A DNA stretch of 64,000 bases. Origin: Paulinella micropora (Eukaryota; Cercozoa; Imbricatea; Euglyphida). Positions 12,039-20,891 of the stretch are shown piece by piece. The stretch's first letter is position 1, and the number at the start of each line of letters is the position of its first letter. Both the position numbers and the translations under genes were made by a program. The notes beneath the pieces were generated by a model. It did not search any database, was not told the DNA's origin, and saw nothing but the letters and a program-made list of their open reading frames with translations. The DNA lies in assembly GCA_009731375.1 (NCBI GenBank), contig BJOX01000167.1:409503-473502 (forward strand). Reading direction: 5' to 3'.

Positions 12039-15000
12039 ATGTCACGAGACGACGAGCCCAGCCCACCCTCGAGCCCCGTCACCCTGCCCGAGCTAGGTGT
12101 CATCGACGAAGGCTCGGACGCTGAGGAAGGCCCCGAACAACAGAAGGTCAGCGGCGGCAAGGCGAAGCTGGTGCTGACCGAGAAGGCTGACTTGGACAAG
12201 ATAGAGGCGCTCCTGCAGGACAGCCGCCTCGAAAGCAGCTACCGTCGGTACCTGTGTGCCCTGTACGACAGCGTGAACCTGACTGGCGGCCTGGAAGTTT
12301 GCTACCGGCTGCCGTACGGAGTGATGCGAGCTCGGCGCAAGGGCCCCTTTGTTGGCTGTAGGCTGTACGCGGACGGTGGCCTGCAGAACGCGCCCGTCTC
12401 GCTGCGGAGGCTCGTGCTAGGCGCCGGCCACGTGGAGCTGGACATCCGCAATTCGGTCCCCTTCTTTCTGTACTGGTTGGCTTCTTCGCTTGAGGTCGTG
12501 CCCGCGGGTGAGCTGGTGTACCTGAAAAGGTTCGTTACCAACCGAGAGCAGGTGATCGCCAACGTGAAAGACGTGCTGGGCGTGAATGACGACGCGCTGG
12601 TCAAGTCATATATGCTGAAGCTTGCGCACGGCGGGCGCTGGCTGAAGCTGCCCGGCGGCCCCGAAGTGGAGGCAGACAACTACCCAGTAACTGCTAACTA
12701 CCGCGCGAGCGTGAAGAGAGCAGTCGCTGGCCTGGCCAAGTACTTTCCCAAGCTGTGGCGGTGGTGCGAAGAGAGCGACCTGTCGACGACGCCCGATGGC
12801 CAGATCCCGCTGTTCCATGCCAGGGGCAGGTTCGTACATTTTCTCACTACTCGCTTCGAGAACGAGGTTATGATGCGAGTTATTGATTTTTTTGGTAAGG
12901 AGAACGTCAGTACGCTGGTCCACGACGCCGTCTATGTGCGTACTACGGCTGTAGACGTTGAGGCACTCAACGGACACATTGCAGCCGCGGGCCCTCTTTC
13001 TGGTGTGGAGACGCCTCGTCACGACAGCAAGTCCATCGAGATCGACGGAGTTCGCAGGCCGGTACCAGTGCTGCTACCCCCCGTCGTTGCTTGGCGCGTG
13101 ACGACCGTCGAATGCACTGGCTCTGACAAACAGTTGCTGTACGGACCAGAAGTCGCCCCTCGCGATCTAGCTGGCTGTACCGACGTCGTCAGGAACCGCG
13201 CTACGGAGGCCGACATGTACCAACCCAAGCCAGGGGTGTACGCGATCCACCCCGTGTCCTTCGATGCCCGTCGAGTGCAGGTCGTCAACGCGGGGACTGG
13301 CATAGGCAAGACGGTCGCGGGCTTCGGGGCGGTTGCCGACACGCTCAAGCAGAAGAGGAAAAGCCGTATCGTGTGGGTCGTGGGCCGCATCTCCCAGGCC
13401 CAAGACAGCGACCGCCGGCTGGAAGAGTACCTGCAAGAACAAGGAGTTCGGACCCGCGTCTGTATGTACGAGAATGCTAGCCGCGAAGACATCCGCGAGT
13501 CGCGCGTGGTAATGATCCAGCACGAATCACTGTGGAAGTTGTTTTCGCCACAAGAGCAGGACAGGGGACGCAACGAGCTCTGGTGCGCTGACTTGGTGGT
13601 GCTGGACGAAGTGCTGCTGATCTTCAACCAGTCGATCTGCGTGGAGACGAACGGCACCCGCCTACGAGACAACGACAACGTGCTGCGCGCCCTTTTCGAA
13701 GACACTCCGCGTTTGCTGATCTTGGATAAGGATGTGCACCGGTCGTCGCACCTGTACGACTTTCTGCTTTGCGACGGCGGCGGGGTCTGCCGACAGGAGG
13801 GCGAGCTTACAGTCGAAGAGGCGCGGAAGCAGATCGAGTTCCATCTGTACTCCTACGTGCCTCCACACCTGCGGCGATCGCTGATGGTGGTAGCTTCGCA
13901 CAGGGACTGGTTTGGTGCTATTGTCTCTGCCATTCGCGATGGCAAGAAGTTTATCGTGTCCTGCCACACGCAGCGCGAAGCGGCGGCGCTCTATGACAAG
14001 CTGCACAAGTCGTTTCCTGATTTGTGCCCGCGGAGGCCGTGCTCTACCGGTACCGCGCTCTCTGTGCGCACTACCGTGAACACTGATTGGCGTCAACGGA
14101 CACAAGGAGAGACAGAGATCGTGGCACGAGAAGACCTAGCCCGTGCGACGTGGGCGGACGGCGCGAGTATCAGGCTGCTGGACGGCCAGACATCCAAGAG
14201 CGCTGCAAAACAGCTGATGACTACGATCAACGAGTTTTTCGCTGTTCCTGGGGCCCGTGGGCTGATCCACACCTCTCGTCTCTGTGTAGCGGTTGACATC
14301 CAGTCACAGGTGGACCTCGTGTTCTTGCACTGTGCGCGCAAGGGTAAAGTGTCGAAGCTCGGCCCGCCAGCGCGCATTCTGTCCCAGATGCTGATGAGGG
14401 CGCGCCGGGTGTCGGATCCCTGCATCAGGGCGTACTTTGGCGAGGGAGGGCTGCCGGCACCGCGCTCGTTCACTGCGCCCAAGACTACGCTGCCCTGGCA
14501 ACACTGCGAGATTTTCCAGCAGTACGAGCGGGACTACAACGGCAAAGAGGCGCGGATGAAGGCTTTGTACGGAGCTACGGGCAAACAGAGCCCGTGGACC
14601 ATCATTGAACGCAGCTGCAAGTGGATACGCGTTTGTGACCCGTCGACGGGCGAGAACAAGAGGGTTGAAGTGCCTAGTTCGCTGAAGCTGAGACTGCTCG
14701 CGTCGCTGACGGAACAGCGCCAGAGCAAAGGGGCTGCGATCTGGAGCTGGCTGGTGCAACAGGACTTCCAGGTAGCGCTGCCGCCGCGCCTGAGCGCTGA
14801 ACAGCGCGAGGCCAAAAAACAAGCGGTGGAGGAAACGAAAGAACAAGAGGAGGCAGGAGAGGAAGAGCAAGAAGGGATGCCGCCCGAGCCGACCCGCGAG
14901 GAAATGGTGATCCGCGAGGGGGTCGACTGGCTCGTCCTGACGCCAGAGGATGTGGACAAGCGACTCAAGTTTTTGCGGAAGAAGCAACGCCATTCTGACG

Positions 15001-15761
15001 ACGAAAGGCACGAAATGAAGATTTTGGGCGTGCTGTCCCTGTACCCGGGCGCGCTTGGAGATTTAAGGAAGATGCGCGAGAAGCTTGAACAGGAGTACCA
15101 GGAATCGACAGACCCCGTAGCAGCTAAATGGCTCGTGCACAAGTGGGCGCTGCAAGTCAAGCTGTTTCTGCAGCAGTGCAAGACGGCGGGCGCGCGACTA
15201 GACAACTTCGCGCTCGGTCAAGGCCAGGAGGGACGTGCATGGCAACTGGACGACGACGGCAGGCAGATTCCTGTCACCGCCAAGAGCTCGCTCTCTATGC
15301 ACCAGTCACTGGACGGGCTGGCAAAGTTGCTGGGCGCGGATTCGCTGGCAGAACTGCTTAAACACCCTAACAAGACCTACCCGCTGTCCTTGTTGCGAAA
15401 CAAAAAGGATGCGCTGGCTGCTCTGGCACAAAAGGCCAAGGACGCGTCGGCTGGTATATCCAAACAGGGCATCAGGAAAAAAAAGGGTAGCGAGTGCAAG
15501 GCCTTGGCCAACTTTGTGCTCGGCCAGGCGGGGCTCGTGATCGAGGGGACGGGCCAGAAGGAGAGGAAACAGGTGGCCGGGAAACGCGTTAGCACTGCCA
15601 CGTTCAGGATCGCGAAGCTCGCCGAGGTGCACAACGTGGGCAAGTGGCACCAAGATACATGGAGCAAGGACGCGCACCGGCTGTTGATGGAGTCTGCCAA
15701 AAAAAGAAAGGGTACGGAAGGGTCGTTAGCCAGTAACAAGAAACGGAAAACGAATCATTAA
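12039..15761 (+). CDS. Family-A-like (TVpol-type) DNA polymerase fused to herpes-origin-binding-type SF2 helicase
   Basis: A 1240-aa replication protein, probably the virus's main DNA synthesis and unwinding enzyme. The N-terminal third has the three palm motifs of family-A-like polymerases in order: motif A with VELDIRNSVP (catalytic Asp135), a motif-B-like KSYMLKLAHGG (about 189-199) and motif C LVHDAVYV (His295-Asp296). A helicase follows with Walker A AGTGIGKT (418-425), a DEAD-like LVVLDEV (Asp523-Glu524) and, further on, GLIHTSRLCVAVD and QMLMRARRVSD, which match helicase motifs V and VI of the Herpes_ori_bp family. The C-terminus is Glu-rich, then helical, and ends in basic NLS-like clusters. 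The ATG at 12039 is preferred over an in-frame TTG 48 bp upstream. The gene starts about 70 bp inside the left TIR. Family A palm plus SF2 origin-binding helicase in one chain is unusual: transpoviron/virophage TVpols are typically joined to SF3 or other helicases. Confidence 0.78.
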   Translation: MSRDDEPSPPSSPVTLPELGVIDEGSDAEEGPEQQKVSGGKAKLVLTEKADLDKIEALLQDSRLESSYRRYLCALYDSVNLTGGLEVCYRLPYGVMRARRKGPFVGCRLYADGGLQNAPVSLRRLVLGAGHVELDIRNSVPFFLYWLASSLEVVPAGELVYLKRFVTNREQVIANVKDVLGVNDDALVKSYMLKLAHGGRWLKLPGGPEVEADNYPVTANYRASVKRAVAGLAKYFPKLWRWCEESDLSTTPDGQIPLFHARGRFVHFLTTRFENEVMMRVIDFFGKENVSTLVHDAVYVRTTAVDVEALNGHIAAAGPLSGVETPRHDSKSIEIDGVRRPVPVLLPPVVAWRVTTVECTGSDKQLLYGPEVAPRDLAGCTDVVRNRATEADMYQPKPGVYAIHPVSFDARRVQVVNAGTGIGKTVAGFGAVADTLKQKRKSRIVWVVGRISQAQDSDRRLEEYLQEQGVRTRVCMYENASREDIRESRVVMIQHESLWKLFSPQEQDRGRNELWCADLVVLDEVLLIFNQSICVETNGTRLRDNDNVLRALFEDTPRLLILDKDVHRSSHLYDFLLCDGGGVCRQEGELTVEEARKQIEFHLYSYVPPHLRRSLMVVASHRDWFGAIVSAIRDGKKFIVSCHTQREAAALYDKLHKSFPDLCPRRPCSTGTALSVRTTVNTDWRQRTQGETEIVAREDLARATWADGASIRLLDGQTSKSAAKQLMTTINEFFAVPGARGLIHTSRLCVAVDIQSQVDLVFLHCARKGKVSKLGPPARILSQMLMRARRVSDPCIRAYFGEGGLPAPRSFTAPKTTLPWQHCEIFQQYERDYNGKEARMKALYGATGKQSPWTIIERSCKWIRVCDPSTGENKRVEVPSSLKLRLLASLTEQRQSKGAAIWSWLVQQDFQVALPPRLSAEQREAKKQAVEETKEQEEAGEEEQEGMPPEPTREEMVIREGVDWLVLTPEDVDKRLKFLRKKQRHSDDERHEMKILGVLSLYPGALGDLRKMREKLEQEYQESTDPVAAKWLVHKWALQVKLFLQQCKTAGARLDNFALGQGQEGRAWQLDDDGRQIPVTAKSSLSMHQSLDGLAKLLGADSLAELLKHPNKTYPLSLLRNKKDALAALAQKAKDASAGISKQGIRKKKGSECKALANFVLGQAGLVIEGTGQKERKQVAGKRVSTATFRIAKLAEVHNVGKWHQDTWSKDAHRLLMESAKKRKGTEGSLASNKKRKTNH

Positions 15762-15890
15762 ATTTTTTTTTCAAAAAATAATATAATAGTTAATAACAAA
15801 AAAAAGGCGCGCGCCTGACAGAGATTTAGCAACATCAGAGAATTGAACTTTCGACATCAAGGTCTAACGTTTCTGACTGATTGGGCTAAC

Positions 15891-16238
15891 ATGTCAGACA
15901 CACAAACTAATAAAGTGGACAACTCGCTACTGTTCTTTGGCGGGTGCCTGCCTGCCAGACTAGCGGCGGCCGGCCTGGTCATCTACAAACCACAACCCTG
16001 GCTGCAAGCACTGGCCGCGGGGGTTGCGGCTGTCTGGCTGAGCGGCGCCTTGGATGATAGGCAGACAGGGGTTTTTGGCGGAGAGGCGTGGTGGGCTCAA
16101 CACAGAAAAACACACGGGCTCTTGTGGGCCTCCTACGCCGCTACCGGCCGCGGCGAAATTTTGCTAGGGGACGCGGTCTATGGGGCTTGGGTTGCGACAG
16201 AACACGGAAAAAAAAGTTCTGGAACAGACTCTGTATAG
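15891..16238 (+). CDS. Small multi-pass membrane protein, conserved giant-virus type
   Basis: A 115-aa protein starting at ATG 15891 (an upstream in-frame TTG is less likely). Two to three hydrophobic segments are visible (about 11-31, 36-52 and a weaker one at 70-86), with the intervening signature EAWWAQHRKTHG at 65-76. Many algal giant viruses encode small proteins with this layout (a short N-terminus, two helices, then a WW...R..HGLL segment); I recognise the pattern but no function is known. It sits 6 bp upstream of the RNR large subunit on the same strand. It is possibly a virion-membrane protein. Confidence 0.65.
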   Translation: MSDTQTNKVDNSLLFFGGCLPARLAAAGLVIYKPQPWLQALAAGVAAVWLSGALDDRQTGVFGGEAWWAQHRKTHGLLWASYAATGRGEILLGDAVYGAWVATEHGKKSSGTDSV

Positions 16239-16244
16239 AGGCCG

Positions 16245-18503
16245 ATGCAGGTCACGAAGCGTAATGGAGCTCCGCAAGCCGTTTCGCTCGATAAGATTCT
16301 GGCGCGAGTTGCTAGCCTGTCCGAAGATCTGTGTTCCTGTGACCCCGTTCTTGTCGCCCAACAGGTTGTGGCGGGTCTCTACGATGGAGTGCCGACGAGC
16401 GAACTCGACGCGCTGGCCGCGTCAACGTGTGCGTCGCTCGCGATTCAACACCCGCAGTACGGGGAGCTGGGTGGTCGTCTCCTGGCCTCCAACCACGCCA
16501 AGCAGTGCCCGCCGACCTTCAGCGAATGCGCGGAAAGGCTTAGGTGGTGTATGGAACCGGGCTATTCGATTTTTATAGACCAGAACGCTGGGCAACTCAA
16601 CGCCATGGTAGTTTCAAGCCGCGAAATGTCTTACGATTACTTTGGGTTTTCAACGCTGCTTAAGTCATATTTGCTCAAAGACAGCAAGGGTCGCGCGTGC
16701 GAAATTTCCCAGTACATGTGGCTTCGTGTGGCCGTCCACCTGCACCGCCGCGAGTGCAAAGAGCCACTTAAACGAATTCGAGAAACATACAATCTCATGT
16801 CGCTGGGATTCTATACCCACGCGAGTCCAACTCTATTTAACAGCGGGCTGAGAAGAGCGGGCCAGCTTAGTAGTTGCTTTCTGCTTCCTATCAAGGGTGA
16901 CTCGTTGAGCGAGATCTATGACACGATCAAAGACGTTGCTCTTATCAGCAAGGGAGGGGGCGGGCTGGGAGTTCACCTTGGGTGCGTTAGAGCCAAGGGC
17001 TCCCTGATACGCAGCACGGGCGGGCACAGTGATGGTGTGATTCCCTTGTGCAAAGTCTTAAACGAGACCGCTCGCTACGCGAACCAGGCAGGCAAGAGAC
17101 GGGGCGCTGTGGCAGTGTATCTACCAATTCATCACGCGGACGTCTTCGAGTTTTTGGAACTTAAAAAGACTACCGGTTCTGAAGAACTGCGAGCCCGAGA
17201 CCTGTTTTTAGGACTGACAGTGCCAGACCTGTTCATGGAGCGTGTAGAACGAGATGAAATCTGGAGTCTTTTTTGCCCGGACGAGACGGGCGTGGGTGAC
17301 CTGGACGCCCTTTGTGGCAAAGAGTTTGAGTCACAGTACACACGGGCCGAGAGGCTGGGCCTGGCGAGGCGCACCGTCAAAGCTCGTGAGCTATGGAGCG
17401 CGGTCTGTCGTGCACAGATCGAGTCGGGAGGTGTGCCTTACATTATGTACAAGGATGCAGTGAATGCGAAATCGAATCAAAAGAATTTAGGCACGATTCG
17501 CTGCAGCAATCTCTGTGCAGAAGTGGTCCAATACAGCTCGCCGCTCGAGCACAGTGTGTGTAATCTGGCCTCTGTCTCGCTGCCCAAGTTCGTGTCGGAG
17601 GACCGCAAGTCCTTTGATTTCGAGCTGCTGCGGTCGTGCGTGCGCACAGCTGTGCGTAACCTCGACACCGTCATCGACATTACAGAATACCCTACGGAGG
17701 AAGCCAGACGCAGCAATCTCCTGCATCGCCCGGTGGCCCTTGGTGTCAATGGCCTGGCCGACGTGTTTGCTCTGATGAAGATGCCGTTCGACTCTGTGGA
17801 GGCACAAAAGCTCAATGTCAAGATCGCGCATGAACTGTACTACGCCGCGTTATGGGCCTCGAGCGAACTAGCACAGGAGAAGGGTGCTTACAAGAGTTTC
17901 GGCGGGTCTCCCGCTAGCCAAGGGCTCCTGCAGTTCGATCTGTGGCCCGGCAAGCAGCAGACGGACGACCGCTGGGACTCACTCCGCCTGAGCATCACCG
18001 AGTATGGGCTACGAAACTCACAGCTAATTGCCTACATGCCTACTGCCACGACCGCTCAGATCCTGGGCAATTTTGAATCGTTCGAGCCTCCTCACTCAAA
18101 CGTCTTTGTGCGCCGTGTGCTCTCTGGTGAGCACGTCGTGTGGAACAAATACCTGGTGCGGGAATTGGAGGAACGCGGCCTCTGGAACGACCAGCTCCGT
18201 GATAAAATCATTGCCGACGGCGGGAGCGTGCAAAGATGCGATTTGCCCCAAGACCTCAAAAACATCTACAAGACCGTGTGGGAAATTCCCCTTCGTTTGC
18301 AGCTGCACCTGGCTGCCGATCGCGGGCCTTTTGTCTGTGGCTCGCAGTCGCTCAACTTACACATGACCGACCCTAATGAAAGAAAAGTCAGCAGCTGTCA
18401 TTTCTACGCATGGCAGCTCGGTTTAAAAACAACCTATTATGTAAGAACACAGGCCGCTAGCAAGGCCCTGGGACCGGCCGACTGTGCAGTCTGTGTAGCC
18501 TGA
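16245..18503 (+). CDS. nrdA: Ribonucleoside-diphosphate reductase large subunit (R1)
   Basis: 752 aa, class I R1, which reduces ribonucleoside diphosphates to deoxy forms together with R2 (encoded at 39645-40622). An ATP-cone opens the protein (VTKRNG... near residue 3). The catalytic core shows LSSCFLL (first redox Cys), NLCAEV (Asn, Cys, Glu of the active site), SVCNLASVSLP (partner Cys) and MPTATTAQILGN. The C-terminus ends in CAVCVA, a shuttle Cys pair. The length is close to that of bacterial NrdA and viral R1. The start ATG is 6 bp after the upstream stop codon. No disruption is visible. R1 and R2 lie over 20 kb apart, so co-expression would rely on shared promoter signals. Confidence 0.97.
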   Translation: MQVTKRNGAPQAVSLDKILARVASLSEDLCSCDPVLVAQQVVAGLYDGVPTSELDALAASTCASLAIQHPQYGELGGRLLASNHAKQCPPTFSECAERLRWCMEPGYSIFIDQNAGQLNAMVVSSREMSYDYFGFSTLLKSYLLKDSKGRACEISQYMWLRVAVHLHRRECKEPLKRIRETYNLMSLGFYTHASPTLFNSGLRRAGQLSSCFLLPIKGDSLSEIYDTIKDVALISKGGGGLGVHLGCVRAKGSLIRSTGGHSDGVIPLCKVLNETARYANQAGKRRGAVAVYLPIHHADVFEFLELKKTTGSEELRARDLFLGLTVPDLFMERVERDEIWSLFCPDETGVGDLDALCGKEFESQYTRAERLGLARRTVKARELWSAVCRAQIESGGVPYIMYKDAVNAKSNQKNLGTIRCSNLCAEVVQYSSPLEHSVCNLASVSLPKFVSEDRKSFDFELLRSCVRTAVRNLDTVIDITEYPTEEARRSNLLHRPVALGVNGLADVFALMKMPFDSVEAQKLNVKIAHELYYAALWASSELAQEKGAYKSFGGSPASQGLLQFDLWPGKQQTDDRWDSLRLSITEYGLRNSQLIAYMPTATTAQILGNFESFEPPHSNVFVRRVLSGEHVVWNKYLVRELEERGLWNDQLRDKIIADGGSVQRCDLPQDLKNIYKTVWEIPLRLQLHLAADRGPFVCGSQSLNLHMTDPNERKVSSCHFYAWQLGLKTTYYVRTQAASKALGPADCAVCVA

Positions 18504-18516
18504 AATCTTTTTTTAA

Positions 18517-19245
18517 TTAAACCAAATCTACAGTCAAGTCCATGGCCAAATGGCCGCCCTCGCCGTTCTCATCGGACAGAGACACACCAAACGCGTCTTT
18601 TTCTGAGAGGTCCTGGTCCGGGTAGCCCAGGCCCTCGTGTTGCTTGCGAATCTGCAGGACGCGCCACGACAGAGTGACTTTTTCGCCCTTAGAACATAGC
18701 GCCGTAGCCTGAATCACGGTTTTGACCACATCTCCCTTTTGCAGCGTGGCGGTGTCGGCCTCGCCCAAGAACCTCGCCCCTGTGACAGTGACGGTCAGGC
18801 GCGGTGCCCAGGCTCGATCCGATTTCTGTGACGTGCGCAGCCGGGTGCAGGGCTGATAGCAGCACTTGACTTGATCGTCGCTCCGTGCCATCGGGCCGGC
18901 CCTCTTCATGGTCGGCACAACCTTGTCGCGGTTCTCCACCACGAGCTCGGCCACCCTTTCATCGATTGCACGCAACACCTTGTACGCTTGCAGCACCGCG
19001 CCATACTGCTGCGCATCTTTAAAATCCAGGTCGATAGTGGTCTTGGCCGACTTGTTACCGTCGTACGTCGAGGGATCCCAGGCCAGTTGCATGCAGGGGA
19101 GGACCAATGTCACACTTTTCTTGTCATAGCAAAGGTTCGAAAAGATGCTTCCGTACGCACTCCTTGGTTCAGACAGGTGCAGCTTCTTCGGGTCGGCCGC
19201 CGGGTCAAAGGCCTTGACTTGGTTGTTGTCGGTGACGATAGACAT
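18517..19245 (-). CDS. Putative single-stranded DNA-binding protein (DUF5871-like)
   Basis: 242 aa. The first half follows the layout of a conserved large-DNA-virus family thought to bind ssDNA: a segment around residue 30 with YGSIF, a beta-rich stretch reading VTLVLPCMQLAWD, then a charged helix with AQQYGAVLQAYKVLRAID. The C-terminal half is beta-rich. It is transcribed convergently with R1 (13 bp gap) and divergently from the PCNA-like gene, sharing a 145-bp intergenic region with repeated AATCTCG. A replication role fits its neighbours. The assignment rests on visual resemblance only; a profile search against DUF5871 would settle it. Confidence 0.5.
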   Translation of the reverse strand: MSIVTDNNQVKAFDPAADPKKLHLSEPRSAYGSIFSNLCYDKKSVTLVLPCMQLAWDPSTYDGNKSAKTTIDLDFKDAQQYGAVLQAYKVLRAIDERVAELVVENRDKVVPTMKRAGPMARSDDQVKCCYQPCTRLRTSQKSDRAWAPRLTVTVTGARFLGEADTATLQKGDVVKTVIQATALCSKGEKVTLSWRVLQIRKQHEGLGYPDQDLSEKDAFGVSLSDENGEGGHLAMDLTVDLV

Positions 19246-19390
19246 TCGATTTGTGGGCTCTTTTTCGTTTTGGCCAGCACGGTTTTTTCCTTTTTTAGCT
19301 TTTAAATCTCGAATCTCGAATCTCGCAATTTAAAAGTTTTAATTAGAAAGAGAGAAAAAAAAGCGGCAAACAGAACAAACGTCTCACAAA
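19246..19390. promoter_or_regulatory. Divergent promoter region between SSB-like and PCNA-like genes
   Basis: AT-rich intergenic DNA with three direct copies of AATCTCG (19305-19325) between poly-T and A-rich tracts. The word is close to the AATCTTG found upstream of other genes in this virus, so it is a likely promoter element. Confidence 0.5.
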
Positions 19391-20356
19391 ATGATGACTC
19401 GTTTTCTTTGGAGGTCCAAGACCCACGGGATTGCTTTCCGACGAGCGCTCGACTCGCTGTCGCCGCTGTTGCTGGAGGCCCGAATCGAGGCCACGGTCGA
19501 CAAGCTCGTGCTGTGCAGCGCGGCCGACGGGCTGGTCGGGCAGTTCGTGGTCCCCTTTTCGGGCGCCAATGGTGATTACGTCAACCTGATGTTCCCCAAG
19601 TGTGTGTTTAGCGTTGATCTCAAGGAGATGTCCTGTTGGCTGAGCACGTTCCGCGAGGGCATGGTCTTGGAGCTCTCAGTCGCGGTCGACAACAAGCTCT
19701 GTGTCAAGTTTTACAACGAGGCCAAATCGTTCGAGCACTACAGCGACCTGACCTCGCTGCTCGTGTCCCAGGAGGCCGCTTTTCTACCAACGACCGAGTG
19801 GACCAATGTCGACCGCCTTGTTGAAGTGTCTGGCCCCGCCCTGAATGCCGTGATCAGGCATCATTCCAAATCCAATTCGCACTGCCGTCTGTTCGTGGAA
19901 GGGGACAGGCTCTGTACCGAATCCTCCTTGCGAGCAGTGGACGCCAGCCGGCTGGCACGCACTTCGCTCGGCGGCATCGCCCTGCTCGCGGAGGACAAGG
20001 ACTCGCTGCTGCGCTCGGACCTATCACACCCGCCCACCGAATCCGGCGAGTGTGTCTACGCCCTGGAAGTCCTCAAGAAGATACTCAAATCGTGCGCTTT
20101 CCAGGAGAAAAAGACCGGCCGGGTGCTGGTCGGCGCTGCCCCGAACGTGCTGCACCTCGTCTTCAAGCGGGACGGCGGCCCGTGGCTCAAGTACACTATC
20201 CTGGCCGACACCGAATCGCCGCCCCCTGTGCCCGCGCTGGCACCGCTCGCCCTGACCACCGACAGCGCCGCCGAGGAGAGTGAACAGCGCAGGGTGGTTA
20301 AACGCAAGAAGAAGAACCCGAAGAGGAAGAGAGACGAATCCCAGGCAGGCGCTTGA
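19391..20356 (+). CDS. PCNA-like DNA sliding clamp
   Basis: 321 aa. The N-terminus (FRRALDSLSPLLLEARIEAT, then CSAADGLV) and the later ALEVLKKILKSC and NVLHLVFKRDG segments match the two-domain PCNA fold in order and spacing. The usual clamp is about 260 aa; here residues beyond 275 form a Pro-rich linker and a very basic tail (KRKKKNPKRKRDE), probably nuclear localisation or DNA contact. The role would be processivity factor for the viral polymerase. The tail end overlaps the convergent VLTF2-like gene by 59 bp. The sequence is divergent, so the fold assignment is good but not certain. Confidence 0.8.
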   Translation: MMTRFLWRSKTHGIAFRRALDSLSPLLLEARIEATVDKLVLCSAADGLVGQFVVPFSGANGDYVNLMFPKCVFSVDLKEMSCWLSTFREGMVLELSVAVDNKLCVKFYNEAKSFEHYSDLTSLLVSQEAAFLPTTEWTNVDRLVEVSGPALNAVIRHHSKSNSHCRLFVEGDRLCTESSLRAVDASRLARTSLGGIALLAEDKDSLLRSDLSHPPTESGECVYALEVLKKILKSCAFQEKKTGRVLVGAAPNVLHLVFKRDGGPWLKYTILADTESPPPVPALAPLALTTDSAAEESEQRRVVKRKKKNPKRKRDESQAGA

Positions 20357-20771
20357 GCCTCCTTAGCGTGTACTTGCGGCCAGCGAGCTTGCTAATAAAA
20401 TTCTTTTGTGTTTCTTTTCTGTGCACCGGCACGTACCAATTCACAACCCGTCCCACGGCCCTGAAAGTCGAGATGTCCAGCGGTCCACCATAGTCTACTA
20501 GCTCGTGGCGTGGCGGTGCCGGCTGTACTAGCTGCTTGTGCAGATTGACTCTTAGGAAGCTGTGCAGCAGGTCCAGTGAACACGAACGCAGCGTGTCTGC
20601 AATTCCATATTCCGCAAATTTGGCCGCACACCCCATAGAGCAAAAGTGGCCCCAGACGAACAATTCTTCGTCCGCGTGGGCTATCGGCAAGCCGTACCAC
20701 CTGCCGTCGTCCCTGGCACAGCCGTAGGAACAGTGCAGACACTTGCCCTTGTACGATTCGGTACCTTGCAT
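20298..20771 (-). CDS. VLTF2-like (poxvirus A1L-type) late transcription factor
   Basis: 157 aa. A zinc-ribbon-like N-terminus has C11xxC14...C18 and, after a short spacer, HFCSMGCAAKF (Cys44, Cys48), the typical FCSxxC pattern of A1L/VLTF2 homologues. The C-terminal half carries the second family signature GGPLDISTFR (95-104). In poxviruses and other nucleocytoviruses this factor activates late genes. It is divergently oriented to the VLTF3-like gene across about 120 bp, so the two transcription factors may be co-regulated. The C-terminus is Ser-rich. The family call is from motif layout. Confidence 0.75.
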   Translation of the reverse strand: MQGTESYKGKCLHCSYGCARDDGRWYGLPIAHADEELFVWGHFCSMGCAAKFAEYGIADTLRSCSLDLLHSFLRVNLHKQLVQPAPPRHELVDYGGPLDISTFRAVGRVVNWYVPVHRKETQKNFISKLAGRKYTLRRLKRLPGIRLSSSSGSSSCV

Positions 20772-20891
20772 CTTTTCTGGCCCCTTTTAGCCCTTGTCTG
20801 ATTTTCGTTGGGTTGTTTCAAATCTTGAATCTTAAACGCCGACATTTATAATCTCTAAATTTTTTCTCTGCTGGCCTGCCACTCTTCATTT
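20772..20891. promoter_or_regulatory. Divergent promoter region between VLTF2-like and VLTF3-like genes
   Basis: A 120-bp AT-rich spacer containing AAATCTTGAATCTTAAA near 20819-20835, the same AATCTTG word that precedes several virion genes. Confidence 0.5.
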
